NCBI GenBank assembly: GCA_024276195.1
Contig: JAJRXR010000008.1
Location: 1 to 64,000 of the forward strand
Direction: 5' to 3'
From: Planctomycetota bacterium
GTDB lineage: Bacteria; Planctomycetota; Phycisphaerae; Phycisphaerales; UBA1924
Length of the DNA: 64,000 bases
Positions 1 through 7,757 of the stretch are shown here, piece after piece. The notes under the pieces were generated by a model. The model was not told the DNA's origin and did no database searches. It saw only the letters and a list, made by a program, of their open reading frames with translations. The translations under genes were made by a program, and so were the position numbers. How positions within the stretch are numbered: position 1 is the stretch's first letter; the number at the start of each line of letters is the position of its first letter.

Positions 1-2
1 CC

Positions 3-1160
3 GAGAAGCTGCGCAAGCAGAAGGAAGAGATCCAGAAGGAGTGGCGCGCCAAGGCCCAGGAGGTGGACGGCGTGGTGGACGAGGAGATCGTCGCGGAGGT
101 CGTCCCCAAGCTGCCGGGCGTCCCGCTGCAGAAGCTCGAGAACGAGGAGGCCCAGCGTCTGCTCAAGCTCGTGGACGAGCTGCACAAGACCGTCATCAGC
201 CAGGACGACGCGATCAAGGCGGTGTCCAAGGCGATCCGCCGGGCCCGGGCCGGGCTCAAGGATCCGAAGCGTCCGATGGGCAGCTTCATCTTCGTCGGGC
301 CTTCGGGCGTGGGCAAGACGCTGCTGAGCAAGGCGTTGGCCGAGTTCATGTTCGGCAACGCCGACGCCATGGTGCACCTGGACATGTCCGAGTACATGGA
401 GAAGCACACCGTCAGCCGCCTCGTCGGCGCGCCCCCCGGGTACGTCGGGTACGAGGAGGGCGGGCAGCTCACCGAGCAGATCCGTCGCCGCCCGTACTCG
501 GTCGTGCTCCTCGACGAGGTTGAGAAGGCGCACCCGGACGTGTTCAACATGCTCCTGCAGATCATGGAAGAGGGGCGCCTGACCGATTCGTTCGGGCGTC
601 ACGTGGACTTCCGCAACACCGTGCTCATCATGACGTCGAACATCGGCGCCGATCTGATCAAGGGCGGCGGGGGCTTCGGCTTCCAGCAGCGCGACGGGCA
701 GCGTGACTTCGAGAACATCAAGTCCATCCTGATGAAAGAGATCGAGCGGTTCTTCCGCCCCGAGTTCATCAACCGCCTTGACGAGGTCATCGTCTTCAGG
801 CCGCTGACGAAGGACGATCTGATCCAGATCGTCGAGTACGAGGTTGACAAGGTCTCCGAGCGTCTGCGCGAGCAGGGGTTCATCCTCGACATCGACCAGG
901 CGGGCAAGGACTTCCTGATCGAGAAGGGGTACAACCCGGACTACGGCGCCCGCCCGCTGCGCCGGGCGATCGGCTCGTACATCGAGGATCCCCTCTCCGA
1001 GATGCTGCTCTCGGGCGAGTTGCACACCAAGGAGGTCATCAAGGTGACACACCACGGCGAGGAGGACCACCTCACCTTTGACCCGCAGGACAAAGCGCCG
1101 TCCTCCGAGGACGACGACTCGGACAAGGCGCCGGTCGAGAGCGCGGCGCCCTCGACGTAA
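3..1160 (+). CDS. clpC: ATP-dependent Clp protease ATP-binding subunit ClpC, 3' part
   Basis: The reading frame is open from the left edge of the window, so this is the C-terminal part of a longer gene. It starts in a charged helical stretch that fits the end of the ClpC middle (UVR) coiled-coil region. The second AAA+ module follows, with Walker A GPSGVGKT, Walker B VVLLDEVEKAH and the pore-loop/sensor context GAPPGYVGYEEGG. A Clp D2 small domain with FRPEFINRLDE and GARPLRRAI comes next, then an acidic Ser/Asp-rich tail of about 25 residues. ClpC unfolds substrates and feeds them to the ClpP peptidase in the cytoplasm. The UVR-like coiled coil favours ClpC over ClpA; ClpB is less likely because the long M-domain is not visible. 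The N-terminal half lies outside the window. Confidence 0.93.
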   Translation, partial: EKLRKQKEEIQKEWRAKAQEVDGVVDEEIVAEVVPKLPGVPLQKLENEEAQRLLKLVDELHKTVISQDDAIKAVSKAIRRARAGLKDPKRPMGSFIFVGPSGVGKTLLSKALAEFMFGNADAMVHLDMSEYMEKHTVSRLVGAPPGYVGYEEGGQLTEQIRRRPYSVVLLDEVEKAHPDVFNMLLQIMEEGRLTDSFGRHVDFRNTVLIMTSNIGADLIKGGGGFGFQQRDGQRDFENIKSILMKEIERFFRPEFINRLDEVIVFRPLTKDDLIQIVEYEVDKVSERLREQGFILDIDQAGKDFLIEKGYNPDYGARPLRRAIGSYIEDPLSEMLLSGELHTKEVIKVTHHGEEDHLTFDPQDKAPSSEDDDSDKAPVESAAPST

Positions 1161-1187
1161 GGCGCCCGCGATATCCGAAAATACACA

Positions 1188-1218
1188 GAGGCCCGCGCCG
1201 GGTGGCGCGGGCCTCTTT
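1188..1218 (+). terminator. Rho-independent terminator after clpC
   Basis: A perfect 12-bp stem (1188-1199 paired with 1204-1215, GAGGCCCGCGCC arm) with a GGGT loop is followed by a short T run. It lies 28 bases after the clpC stop and just before the stop of the convergent gene, so it may act on both strands. Confidence 0.8.
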
Positions 1219-1242
1219 CATTGGCGGGCGAGAATCGGTGTG

Positions 1243-2997
1243 TCAGCGGTCGATGCCGATGCGGGCGAGCAGGAGGCGCCAGTCACGGGCGTTGATGTAT
1301 CCGTCGCCGTTTATGTCGTTGATCTCGGTCCCGGGCTCGACGGGGCCGAGGCGGGTGAGCATGGCGGTGAGGTCGGACCGGGTGAATCGCCCGTCGAAAT
1401 CGTTGTCGCCGAGCATGGAGGGCGGGTAGATGCTCCAGGTTTCGCCGGCGTTGTAGCCGGTGATGTCGCGCGTCTGCCCGTCGGTCCACTGCACGCCGAC
1501 GCTGTCAACGATGCACGCGTTGTCGAGCCCGAAGTGGGCGACGAGTTCGTTCTGGGTGCGGTAGTTGTTGCCTCCGGCGAGGACTTCGGAGATCTGCATG
1601 TCGCCCTCGACGAAGCAGCGGACGATGGCGCCGATGGCGTCGCGGTTGGGGTTCTCGCCGACGACGCGGAAGCGGACCCAGTTTCGCCTGCTGCCCTCGT
1701 TGTTGATGAAGAGCTTGAGGGGGCCGAAGAGGTCCTGGACGAGCAGGTCGATGTCGCCGTCGCTGTCGATGTCGGCCAGAGAGACGTTGTACGAGAACCC
1801 CGTGTGGTCCAGGCCCATCTGGGCGCCGATCTCGGGCACGGGCCAGGTGTCGGACCAGTCGTAGAGGAAGTTCTCGGCGTTGCTGTGGACGACGTAGAGG
1901 GCGAGGTCGCCGTCGTTGTCATGGTCGAAAAAGAGGCAGCCCCAGCCGAGCTGGTTCCCGGTGACGCCGACCTGGGCCGCGGCCCAGTCGAAGGTCTGGT
2001 CGCCGTTGTTGAGCATCAGGGCATGCCCTGGGGCCTGGGGGGTGTTGGTGCAATAGAGGTCGGGCCAGCCGTTGCCATCGAAATCACCGATGCCGATGCC
2101 CATGGTGTCGGTGCAGGATTCGGTGTTGGACGAAGCGGTGATATCGACAAAGGTTCCGCCGACGTTTTCGAAGAGGACATTGGTCCACTGGAGGCAGCCG
2201 GAGCCCTTGTCGTTGCCGACGTAGATGTCGGCGTCGCCGTCGAGGTCAAAGTCAACAAACGCGGCGGTGAGTGTTGGCTCCGAGCCGCCGTCCACACCCA
2301 GCGCCGGGGCCATGTCAACGAACGTGCCGTCGCCCATGTTCCGGTAGAGGCGGTTGCGCACCGTGGACACTGTCATGTCAGGGAAGAGCGAGCCGGTGCG
2401 GTTGGAGACGAAGAGGTCGAGCCAGCCGTCGCCGTCGTAGTCGCCCCAGGCGGCGCCGTCGCCGGCGCCAAGGTTGCCCGCGACACCCGCGGCCGCGGTG
2501 ACATCGGTGAACGTGAAGTCGCCGTTGTTTCGGAGCAGCACGTCGTCGGCGAGAACCTGGGTGATGAACAGGTCCATGTCGCCGTCGGCGTCGTAGTCGG
2601 CGGCGACCACCCCGCCGCCCTTGGGCATCAGAGTGGTGCTCGCGGTCGCGGATCGGTCGATGAAGCTGCCGGTCCCGTCGTTCTCGTAGATGCCGAGCAG
2701 GCCCCCGGAGCGTCCGCAGGTGACGATGTCGGGGTCGCCGTCGGAATCGAGGTCGATGAACGAGGCGCCGCCGAAACCGGCGTTGGGCGCGGTGGTCTCG
2801 GCGACGATGAAGTCCAGCCCGCGGGCGGCGGCCTCCTCGGTGAACGCGGCGGGCGGTTGCGGCAGCGGGGTCAGACACCGGACGCGCGTGTTCGGGCCGC
2901 GGACAGCGCTGGAGAGCTGGGCGTGGACGCCCGCAGCCGCGAGTCCGATCGTCAGGAAAGCACCCAGGCAGGTCGAGGGCGGAATGCGACGGGACAT
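1243..2997 (-). CDS. Secreted VCBS/FG-GAP repeat protein with UnbV/ASPIC domain and canonical type I dockerin
   Basis: The start is the ATG at 2997, which has GGGAG six bases upstream; an ATG at 3003 is a close alternative. The protein has about 584 residues. It opens with a signal peptide (SRRIPPSTCLGAFLTIGL, ending at an AGVHA cleavage context). Many VCBS/FG-GAP repeats with the signature DxDxDGDxD follow, such as DLDSDGDPDIV and DYDGDGWLDLFV. An ASPIC/UnbV domain comes next (GAIVRCFV, GGNNYRTQNE, VQWTDGQTRDI). The C-terminus is a type I dockerin with two complete calcium loops, DNDFDGRFTRSD and DINGDGYINARD. The CRTAC1-like architecture suggests an extracellular beta-propeller that binds calcium and perhaps glycans or surfaces; no enzyme activity is evident. 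The canonical dockerin contrasts with the GC-type module of the 12.8-33.7 kb cluster. Confidence 0.88.
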   Translation of the reverse strand: MSRRIPPSTCLGAFLTIGLAAAGVHAQLSSAVRGPNTRVRCLTPLPQPPAAFTEEAAARGLDFIVAETTAPNAGFGGASFIDLDSDGDPDIVTCGRSGGLLGIYENDGTGSFIDRSATASTTLMPKGGGVVAADYDADGDMDLFITQVLADDVLLRNNGDFTFTDVTAAAGVAGNLGAGDGAAWGDYDGDGWLDLFVSNRTGSLFPDMTVSTVRNRLYRNMGDGTFVDMAPALGVDGGSEPTLTAAFVDFDLDGDADIYVGNDKGSGCLQWTNVLFENVGGTFVDITASSNTESCTDTMGIGIGDFDGNGWPDLYCTNTPQAPGHALMLNNGDQTFDWAAAQVGVTGNQLGWGCLFFDHDNDGDLALYVVHSNAENFLYDWSDTWPVPEIGAQMGLDHTGFSYNVSLADIDSDGDIDLLVQDLFGPLKLFINNEGSRRNWVRFRVVGENPNRDAIGAIVRCFVEGDMQISEVLAGGNNYRTQNELVAHFGLDNACIVDSVGVQWTDGQTRDITGYNAGETWSIYPPSMLGDNDFDGRFTRSDLTAMLTRLGPVEPGTEINDINGDGYINARDWRLLLARIGIDR

Positions 2998-3079
2998 GCT
3001 CATCTCCCAGATATGCACAACTCGCGCATCCGTGCGAGCTGTGCGGCTAAAACCCGGAGCCCAGCGAGAAGGCGCCATG

Positions 3080-3115
3080 AAAAAGACCGGCCCCGGCGTG
3101 CAGCCAGGGCCGGTC
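3080..3115 (-). terminator. Rho-independent terminator after the PEP-CTERM gene
   Basis: On the minus strand a 9-bp stem (GACCGGCCC, 3107-3115 with 3085-3093) is followed by TTTTT at 3084-3080. It sits 31 bases past the stop of the PEP-CTERM gene and upstream of the next minus-strand gene, so it separates the two transcripts. Confidence 0.82.
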
Positions 3116-3146
3116 GGAGTTGAGTCATTGCATCATCGCAGAGCGA

Positions 3147-3677
3147 TTAGCGACGACGGCGTCCGGCGAGCAGGCCGCCCATGCCGAGCAGCGCGAGGGC
3201 CGACGGCGCGGGAACCTTGTTGATCGTGATGGTGCCGTTGAGGATGCCATCCTGACCGAAGTCGTCGAACTCGTCGGAGACGGTGATCGTCCAGATGCCG
3301 GAGGTGTCGGCGACGCCGGAAGCGGCGATCGTGCCAGCGGAAAGGAAGAAACCGCCCGAGTCGCCCCAGCCGAAGGTGACGTCGTCGGGGCCGAGGTCGG
3401 CGAAGTTCGCGTCCGAGCCGTCGAACGAGAAGGTGAAGCCGGAAGCGACGTGAGTCAGAACGATGTTGAGCTCGGAAGCCCAGGAAGCGTTCCCGACACC
3501 AGCCTGGTACTCCAGATCCCAGCTGAAGCCGGAGAGGGCGTCGCTGGTGGACTGGTCGATGGTGAAGGTGAACGGGGCGGAGGCTTCAACAGCGACGTTG
3601 TTGAAGTTGATGACGGTCTGGCCGGAAGCCAGGCCAGCGATGGCGCCGAGGGCGGCGACGGTGATAGCAGTCTTCAT
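3147..3677 (-). CDS. PEP-CTERM sorting-domain protein
   Basis: The ATG at 3677 follows GGGAG with good spacing and begins a signal peptide (MKTAITVAALGAIAGLASG). The 176-residue product has a small beta-rich secreted domain containing no cysteine. The C-terminus is a compact PEP-CTERM-type signal: a V-P-A-P motif, the hydrophobic segment SALALLGMGGLLAG and a terminal RRRR. Such proteins are exported and recognised by an exosortase, then anchored or released at the surface; no exosortase gene is in this window. The central domain resembles planctomycete proteins named only by this anchor, and I assign no enzymatic role. The gene is monocistronic with its own terminator. Confidence 0.85.
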   Translation of the reverse strand: MKTAITVAALGAIAGLASGQTVINFNNVAVEASAPFTFTIDQSTSDALSGFSWDLEYQAGVGNASWASELNIVLTHVASGFTFSFDGSDANFADLGPDDVTFGWGDSGGFFLSAGTIAASGVADTSGIWTITVSDEFDDFGQDGILNGTITINKVPAPSALALLGMGGLLAGRRRR

Positions 3678-4089
3678 CTCAAATCTCCCATTTCTTTCTC
3701 TCGAGCAAACCCGGGAAACACCCCGAGCTCCAATACCCCCACCTGACGAACCAAGGTCATTCAAAGCCTCCCGAGCACTGGTGGGCGTGCTGGAGCGGCT
3801 GTCGATTCTTGTGGGCTTTGCAGCACACTCCCCTCGCAGGGCGTCTACGCAGCCCTTCTCAGACAGTGAAATTACCGCACCCGAGGGGCCAATTCAATGC
3901 GCATGTTCGGAAATTCTCTCATATCCATGGCTTTTTTGCATGTCGTATTTTGTTCGTAATGCGATAGTTATGTCTGGATTGCCGCCTTCTCACTCGGATC
4001 GTGCCTCCACCCTGTCTCAGCCCACATTGTGCCCGCTCACCTGATGAGCTTTCGCAGTCGGCCTCTGCGGCGCGAATAGCATCCCCGCG
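3678..4089. other. Intergenic region between divergent genes
   Basis: These 412 bases separate the PEP-CTERM gene from the permease gene. The central part (about 3850-4000) is visibly richer in A and T than the flanks. It must hold the promoters of both genes, but I see no -35/-10 pair that I would defend. No credible ORF, tRNA or strong hairpin was seen. Confidence 0.6.
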
Positions 4090-5970
4090 ATGCCCCAGGC
4101 CCTCCAATGGCTCCTGAACCTCGGTCCCACGAACCCGATCGCGGTTCGTCTGGTCCAGAACGCCTCCAGGCGGACCAAGCACCTGTATGTCCGGGCCGGG
4201 TATCTGGCGGTCCTGATCGTGGTGCTGCTGTGGCTACTGGTGTTCCAGACGAGCCCGGGGGACATGAGCTTCCGCGACCTGGCCGCAGCGGGCGCCACGA
4301 GCTTCACGTTCATCGCCTACCTCCAGATCGGGCTGATCTGCATCCTGGCGCCGGTCTTCATGGCCGGGGCGATCGCCCAGGAATCCGACGCCGCGACCTG
4401 GGACATCCTGCTCACCACACCCCTCGGCCAACTCCAGATCGTGCTGGGCAACCTGCTCGGGCGGTTGTTCTTTGTGCTGGCCCTACTCGCGGCCAGCCTG
4501 CCGCTGTTCGCGCTGACGCAGTATTTCGGGGGCGTGCCCGGGCGCTCGATCTTCACGAGTTATCTCATCGCCGGGTGCGCAGCGCTAATCGTCGGCACGA
4601 TCGCGATCAGCCTGGCCGTCAGCCGCCTGGTCGGGCGGCGAGCCGTGTTCGCGTTCTACGTCTCGGTCATCACCTACCTGGGCATCACCGCGGCGATCGA
4701 CTCGTGGCTGACCCAGTCCGGTCGTGGCGCCGGCCCTGCGGGCGAGGGCGTGACGTGGATGACCGGGATCAACCCGTTCCTGGCGCTGCGGGCGCTGCTG
4801 AGCCCGTCGTCGTACCCGCGGGCCGAACTCGGATCGCACACCGGGCTGGCGGCGTTTTTCCTCGAACACCCGATCACGACGTTCTGCGCCCTGAGTGCGC
4901 TCATCAGCGTCTTCTTGATCGCGGCCAGCACGCTCACGGTCCGCCTGGGCGGGCTGCACACGATCGGGCAGGGACGCTCGGGCATCCCGTGGTACCGGCG
5001 CGTTGTTGGACTCGGCGCGAGCGGGTCAGAGTTCCGCCCGCCGCGCAGCGTGTGGACCAACCCGATCGCCTGGCGCGAGGCGGCCAGCCGCAACGCCACG
5101 CTCGGACGCACCATCGCCCGCTGGTCGTTCGTAATCCTGGGCCTGCTCTTCGGGCTCGGGCTGGTCGTCGCGTACCACCTCGGCTCGCTCACGGGGACCG
5201 AGTTCCGGTTCATCCTCGTCAGCGCGACCTGGACCGAGCTGGCCGTCATCACGCTCGTGGCGATCAACATGGCCGCGACAGCCATCAGCCGCGAACGCGA
5301 GGACGGCACGCTCGACCTCATCCTCACCACCCCCATCACCCCCAGCGCCTACCTCACCGGCAAGCTCCGCGGGCTCATCGCCTACCTGCTCCCGCTGCTG
5401 GCCGTCCCGATCGGGACGCTCGCGTTCGCCGGGCTGTATGTCCTCGCCGGCGGGCTGGGCAACCCGGCGGGTGTCACGGTCAGCGAGATGATCTCGATCG
5501 GGCGCGCCACCCCGGCGATGGTCGATTTCCCGCTGGTTCTGCCCGAGACCGCACTTATCGCGCCGCTGGTGTTCATCCCGTTCGAGGCCTTCTGCGTCAT
5601 GATCGGCCTGCACTGGTCGCTCAAGAGCAAGGGCGCCATCGCCTCGGTCATCGCGACCGTCGGCGTCGTAGGCGTCGTCGGAGGCATGATCGGCCTGTGC
5701 GCCTGGCAGTCCGCCCTGTCCATCCCGATCTTCGGCCCCGCCCTGGGCGCGCTCAGCCCCGCGACGGCGATCTACGCGGGCATCTACCCCGCCGACGCGA
5801 TGAACGCCGCCGTCAGCGCCTCGCAAAGCGGCTTCACCCAGGCCCGCGTCTCGCTGCTCATCGGCGGCGGAATCAGCGCGTGCATCTACGGCGTGATCGT
5901 GTACGCGATGCACGCGGCGCTGGTGCGCAACTTTGATTTCACGGTGCGGAAGCTGGCGGGGACGAAGTAG
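4090..5970 (+). CDS. ABC-2 type permease with internally duplicated half
   Basis: This 626-residue polytopic membrane protein has two copies of an ABC-2 permease core. The same junction appears twice: AQESDAATWDILLTTPL near residue 97 and SREREDGTLDLILTTPI near residue 400. Each is followed by a block of hydrophobic helices, with about 12 to 14 transmembrane segments in total. This arrangement matches export permeases of the GldF/NatB/ABC-2 superfamily, which work with a separate ATPase. No ABC ATPase gene is in the window, so its partner and substrate are unknown. The ATG at 4090 places a short cytoplasmic N-terminus before the first helix. Confidence 0.8.
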   Translation: MPQALQWLLNLGPTNPIAVRLVQNASRRTKHLYVRAGYLAVLIVVLLWLLVFQTSPGDMSFRDLAAAGATSFTFIAYLQIGLICILAPVFMAGAIAQESDAATWDILLTTPLGQLQIVLGNLLGRLFFVLALLAASLPLFALTQYFGGVPGRSIFTSYLIAGCAALIVGTIAISLAVSRLVGRRAVFAFYVSVITYLGITAAIDSWLTQSGRGAGPAGEGVTWMTGINPFLALRALLSPSSYPRAELGSHTGLAAFFLEHPITTFCALSALISVFLIAASTLTVRLGGLHTIGQGRSGIPWYRRVVGLGASGSEFRPPRSVWTNPIAWREAASRNATLGRTIARWSFVILGLLFGLGLVVAYHLGSLTGTEFRFILVSATWTELAVITLVAINMAATAISREREDGTLDLILTTPITPSAYLTGKLRGLIAYLLPLLAVPIGTLAFAGLYVLAGGLGNPAGVTVSEMISIGRATPAMVDFPLVLPETALIAPLVFIPFEAFCVMIGLHWSLKSKGAIASVIATVGVVGVVGGMIGLCAWQSALSIPIFGPALGALSPATAIYAGIYPADAMNAAVSASQSGFTQARVSLLIGGGISACIYGVIVYAMHAALVRNFDFTVRKLAGTK

Positions 5971-5984
5971 GGCGGAATGACGAC

Positions 5985-6013
5985 TTGACGTCTAGACGTC
6001 TTTTGTTTATGTT
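5985..6013 (+). promoter_or_regulatory. Sigma-70-like promoter of the DNA methyltransferase with embedded palindrome
   Basis: TTGACG (5985-5990), a 17-base spacer and TATGTT (6008-6013) form a good housekeeping promoter. A perfect 14-base palindrome, GACGTCTAGACGTC (5987-6000), overlaps the -35 box and spacer; it is two GACGTC hexamers joined by TA. The -10 box ends six bases before the ATG at 6020, so the transcript probably starts at or next to the start codon and is leaderless. The palindrome is a candidate operator, or a methylation-sensitive site if GACGTC is the enzyme's target. Confidence 0.65.
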
Positions 6014-6019
6014 CGGGGC

Positions 6020-7174
6020 ATGAACGGAACCCGCACTGCCCCCCCCGGCACGATCCGCGATGCGATTATTGAATATCTTGGCGATCGGAGAGGCTGGGTG
6101 AGCCCTGCCCAAGTTGTATCCGGAATTGCCCCAATCCTTGGCGCCAAGCCAGCGCCGAGTTCCGTTCGGTCATATCTATCAAACAACGCCGGGGATCTCT
6201 TGGAACGGGGAGGCAGAGGCGAATACCGCCTCCGAGTGAAGCGCCGCGATGTACCAGAGGCTGAACCCACCCGTTGCTTTCCGGAGGCTCGGATCGGCAA
6301 GTGCCGCATGGTCCATGCTGATTGCATCGAATGGCTCGCGGATCAACCCGACTGTTCGATACACGCGGTTGTGACGGATCCGCCCTATGGCCCGACGGAG
6401 TACTCCGCCAAGCAGCAGAAGAAGCTGCGCAGCCGGTCTGGTGGAGTCTGGAGGATTCCCCCAGCCTTTGATGGGGTTCAACGGGCGCCCGTGCCGAGGT
6501 TCACAGTCGCAAAGCCTGAAGAACTGTATGAGTTCCGCCGCTTCACCTCACAATGGGCGGAGGCTCTTCTCCGCGTGCTCGTGCCTGGCGCCAACGTCAT
6601 CGTTGCTTCAAACCCGTTGCTTTCGTATATCGTCGCGGGCGCCCTTGTAGAAAGCGGCTTTGAACGCCGGGGCGAGATCATCCGGCTTGTGATGACCATG
6701 CGCGGTGGCGACCGCCCGAAGGGCGCTCACGACGAGTTTGACGGCGTTTCAGTCATGCCGCGCTCAATGTGGGAGCCCTGGCTTGTGTTCCGAAAGCGGC
6801 CCGAGGGGACGATCCGGGACAATCTGCGCAAATGGGGCGCTGGCGGTTTCCGCAGACCCTCAGCGGACAAACCCTTTGGCGACGTAATCCGATGTGCCCC
6901 AACTCGAAAGATCGAGCGTGAACTCGCCCCGCACCCGAGCCTGAAACCCCAACGATTCCTGCGTCAAATTGTTCGGGGTGTTCTGCCGCTGGGAGAGGGA
7001 GTGATTTACGATCCCTTCGCGGGATCCGGCTCCACTTTGGCGGCAGCGTCCGCCATCGGATACAAGTCTATAGGAACCGAGAAAGACCCCAACTACTACG
7101 CTCTTGCAAGAGATTCAATCCCCCGACTCACGAGCTTAGAGACTCAACCCTCGTCCTTATACACCCAGCACTGA
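6020..7174 (+). CDS. DNA methyltransferase (N4-cytosine/N6-adenine, beta-class order) with N-terminal winged-helix-like domain
   Basis: The product has 384 residues. Residues 10-75 resemble a winged helix (TIRDAIIEYLGDRRGWVSPA). The catalytic domain has motif IV DPPY at 120-123 and the SAM-binding motif FAGSGST at 333-339; this order, catalytic before SAM-binding, is that of beta-class amino-methyltransferases. It should methylate exocyclic amino groups in a specific DNA sequence and protect it from a partner nuclease. That partner is probably the convergent gene overlapping its last 31 bases, which is broken by a stop codon. Base composition is lower in GC than the neighbours, suggesting acquisition by transfer. 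The winged-helix domain may bind DNA at the promoter palindrome; this is inference. Target specificity cannot be read from sequence. Confidence 0.88.
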   Translation: MNGTRTAPPGTIRDAIIEYLGDRRGWVSPAQVVSGIAPILGAKPAPSSVRSYLSNNAGDLLERGGRGEYRLRVKRRDVPEAEPTRCFPEARIGKCRMVHADCIEWLADQPDCSIHAVVTDPPYGPTEYSAKQQKKLRSRSGGVWRIPPAFDGVQRAPVPRFTVAKPEELYEFRRFTSQWAEALLRVLVPGANVIVASNPLLSYIVAGALVESGFERRGEIIRLVMTMRGGDRPKGAHDEFDGVSVMPRSMWEPWLVFRKRPEGTIRDNLRKWGAGGFRRPSADKPFGDVIRCAPTRKIERELAPHPSLKPQRFLRQIVRGVLPLGEGVIYDPFAGSGSTLAAASAIGYKSIGTEKDPNYYALARDSIPRLTSLETQPSSLYTQH

Positions 7175-7746
7175 CGAAACTTTGCGAGCCCATTTCTGTC
7201 GAGCGTGGCTGTCCGAGTGCCGAGTTCGCCGCGGTTGTTCTTCCGAAAGTCATCGATAGCGACCTTCCCAAGATACACCTCAGTGAATCGCATCGGCAGC
7301 CGATCGCATGCGGGCTCCGAATCTGAATCTACGGTATAGACAAACACGCAGAGCCATTGGGCACGCGCCCCGTGCATATCAACAGCCCCACCCCTCTTCC
7401 GCGTGGTTTTGATCTCGACCCCATCTTCGCCAGCCTTCACAGAGTTCTTCGGGTATCGGCCCTGCACAATGAGGTCCGGGTGCCCATTGAAGTACTAGTT
7501 CTCGACCAGACTCCTGGCGTGCGACGCGAGACTCGCCGTCATCATGTCAGAAATCAGGCCTGACATCGCGGCGGGACGAAGCATGTCATCAAGTCGCTTT
7601 ATGCCTCTCTTCACCAATAGCTGGTTTACATCTGCAAAAAAATCGTACACGTCTTGCATGGCGATCCGAATGTCATCGATCCTGAGGTTGAATGGAAGTT
7701 CAACCTCTTGATTGAAGAGCTCGAAATCAGGAGTCTGTCTCGTCAT
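7144..7746 (-). pseudogene. PD-(D/E)XK restriction endonuclease interrupted by an in-frame TAG
   Basis: The frame runs from ATG 7746, stops at TAG (7497-7495), then stays open in the same frame to TGA at 7144. Read through, it gives a continuous protein of about 200 residues. Directly after the TAG comes YFNGHPDLIVQG and, 16 residues beyond the PD, GVEIKTTRKRGG: the P-D ... E-x-K catalytic signature of PD-(D/E)XK nucleases. The gene is tail-to-tail with the methyltransferase and overlaps it by 31 bases, as expected for a type II restriction-modification pair. The upstream piece (83 residues) lacks the active site. The downstream piece could start at GTG 7467, but would lack the catalytic PD. 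Loss of the nuclease with retention of the methylase is the likely state; sequencing error or readthrough remain possible. It lies 11 bases downstream of rpoN. Confidence 0.72.
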
Positions 7747-7757
7747 TCCAAGCCCCC

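Noticed and set aside
1078..3123. Very long open frame on the plus strand opposite the VCBS/UnbV gene
   Set aside because: Its translation is a Val/Gly/Asp-rich low-complexity shadow of the DxDGD repeats on the other strand, with no ribosome-binding site or family pattern.
7495..7497. TAG as a programmed pyrrolysine or suppressed codon
   Set aside because: No pyrrolysine machinery is seen, other genes in this window use TAG as a normal stop (dnaN, for example), and simple nonsense mutation is sufficient.
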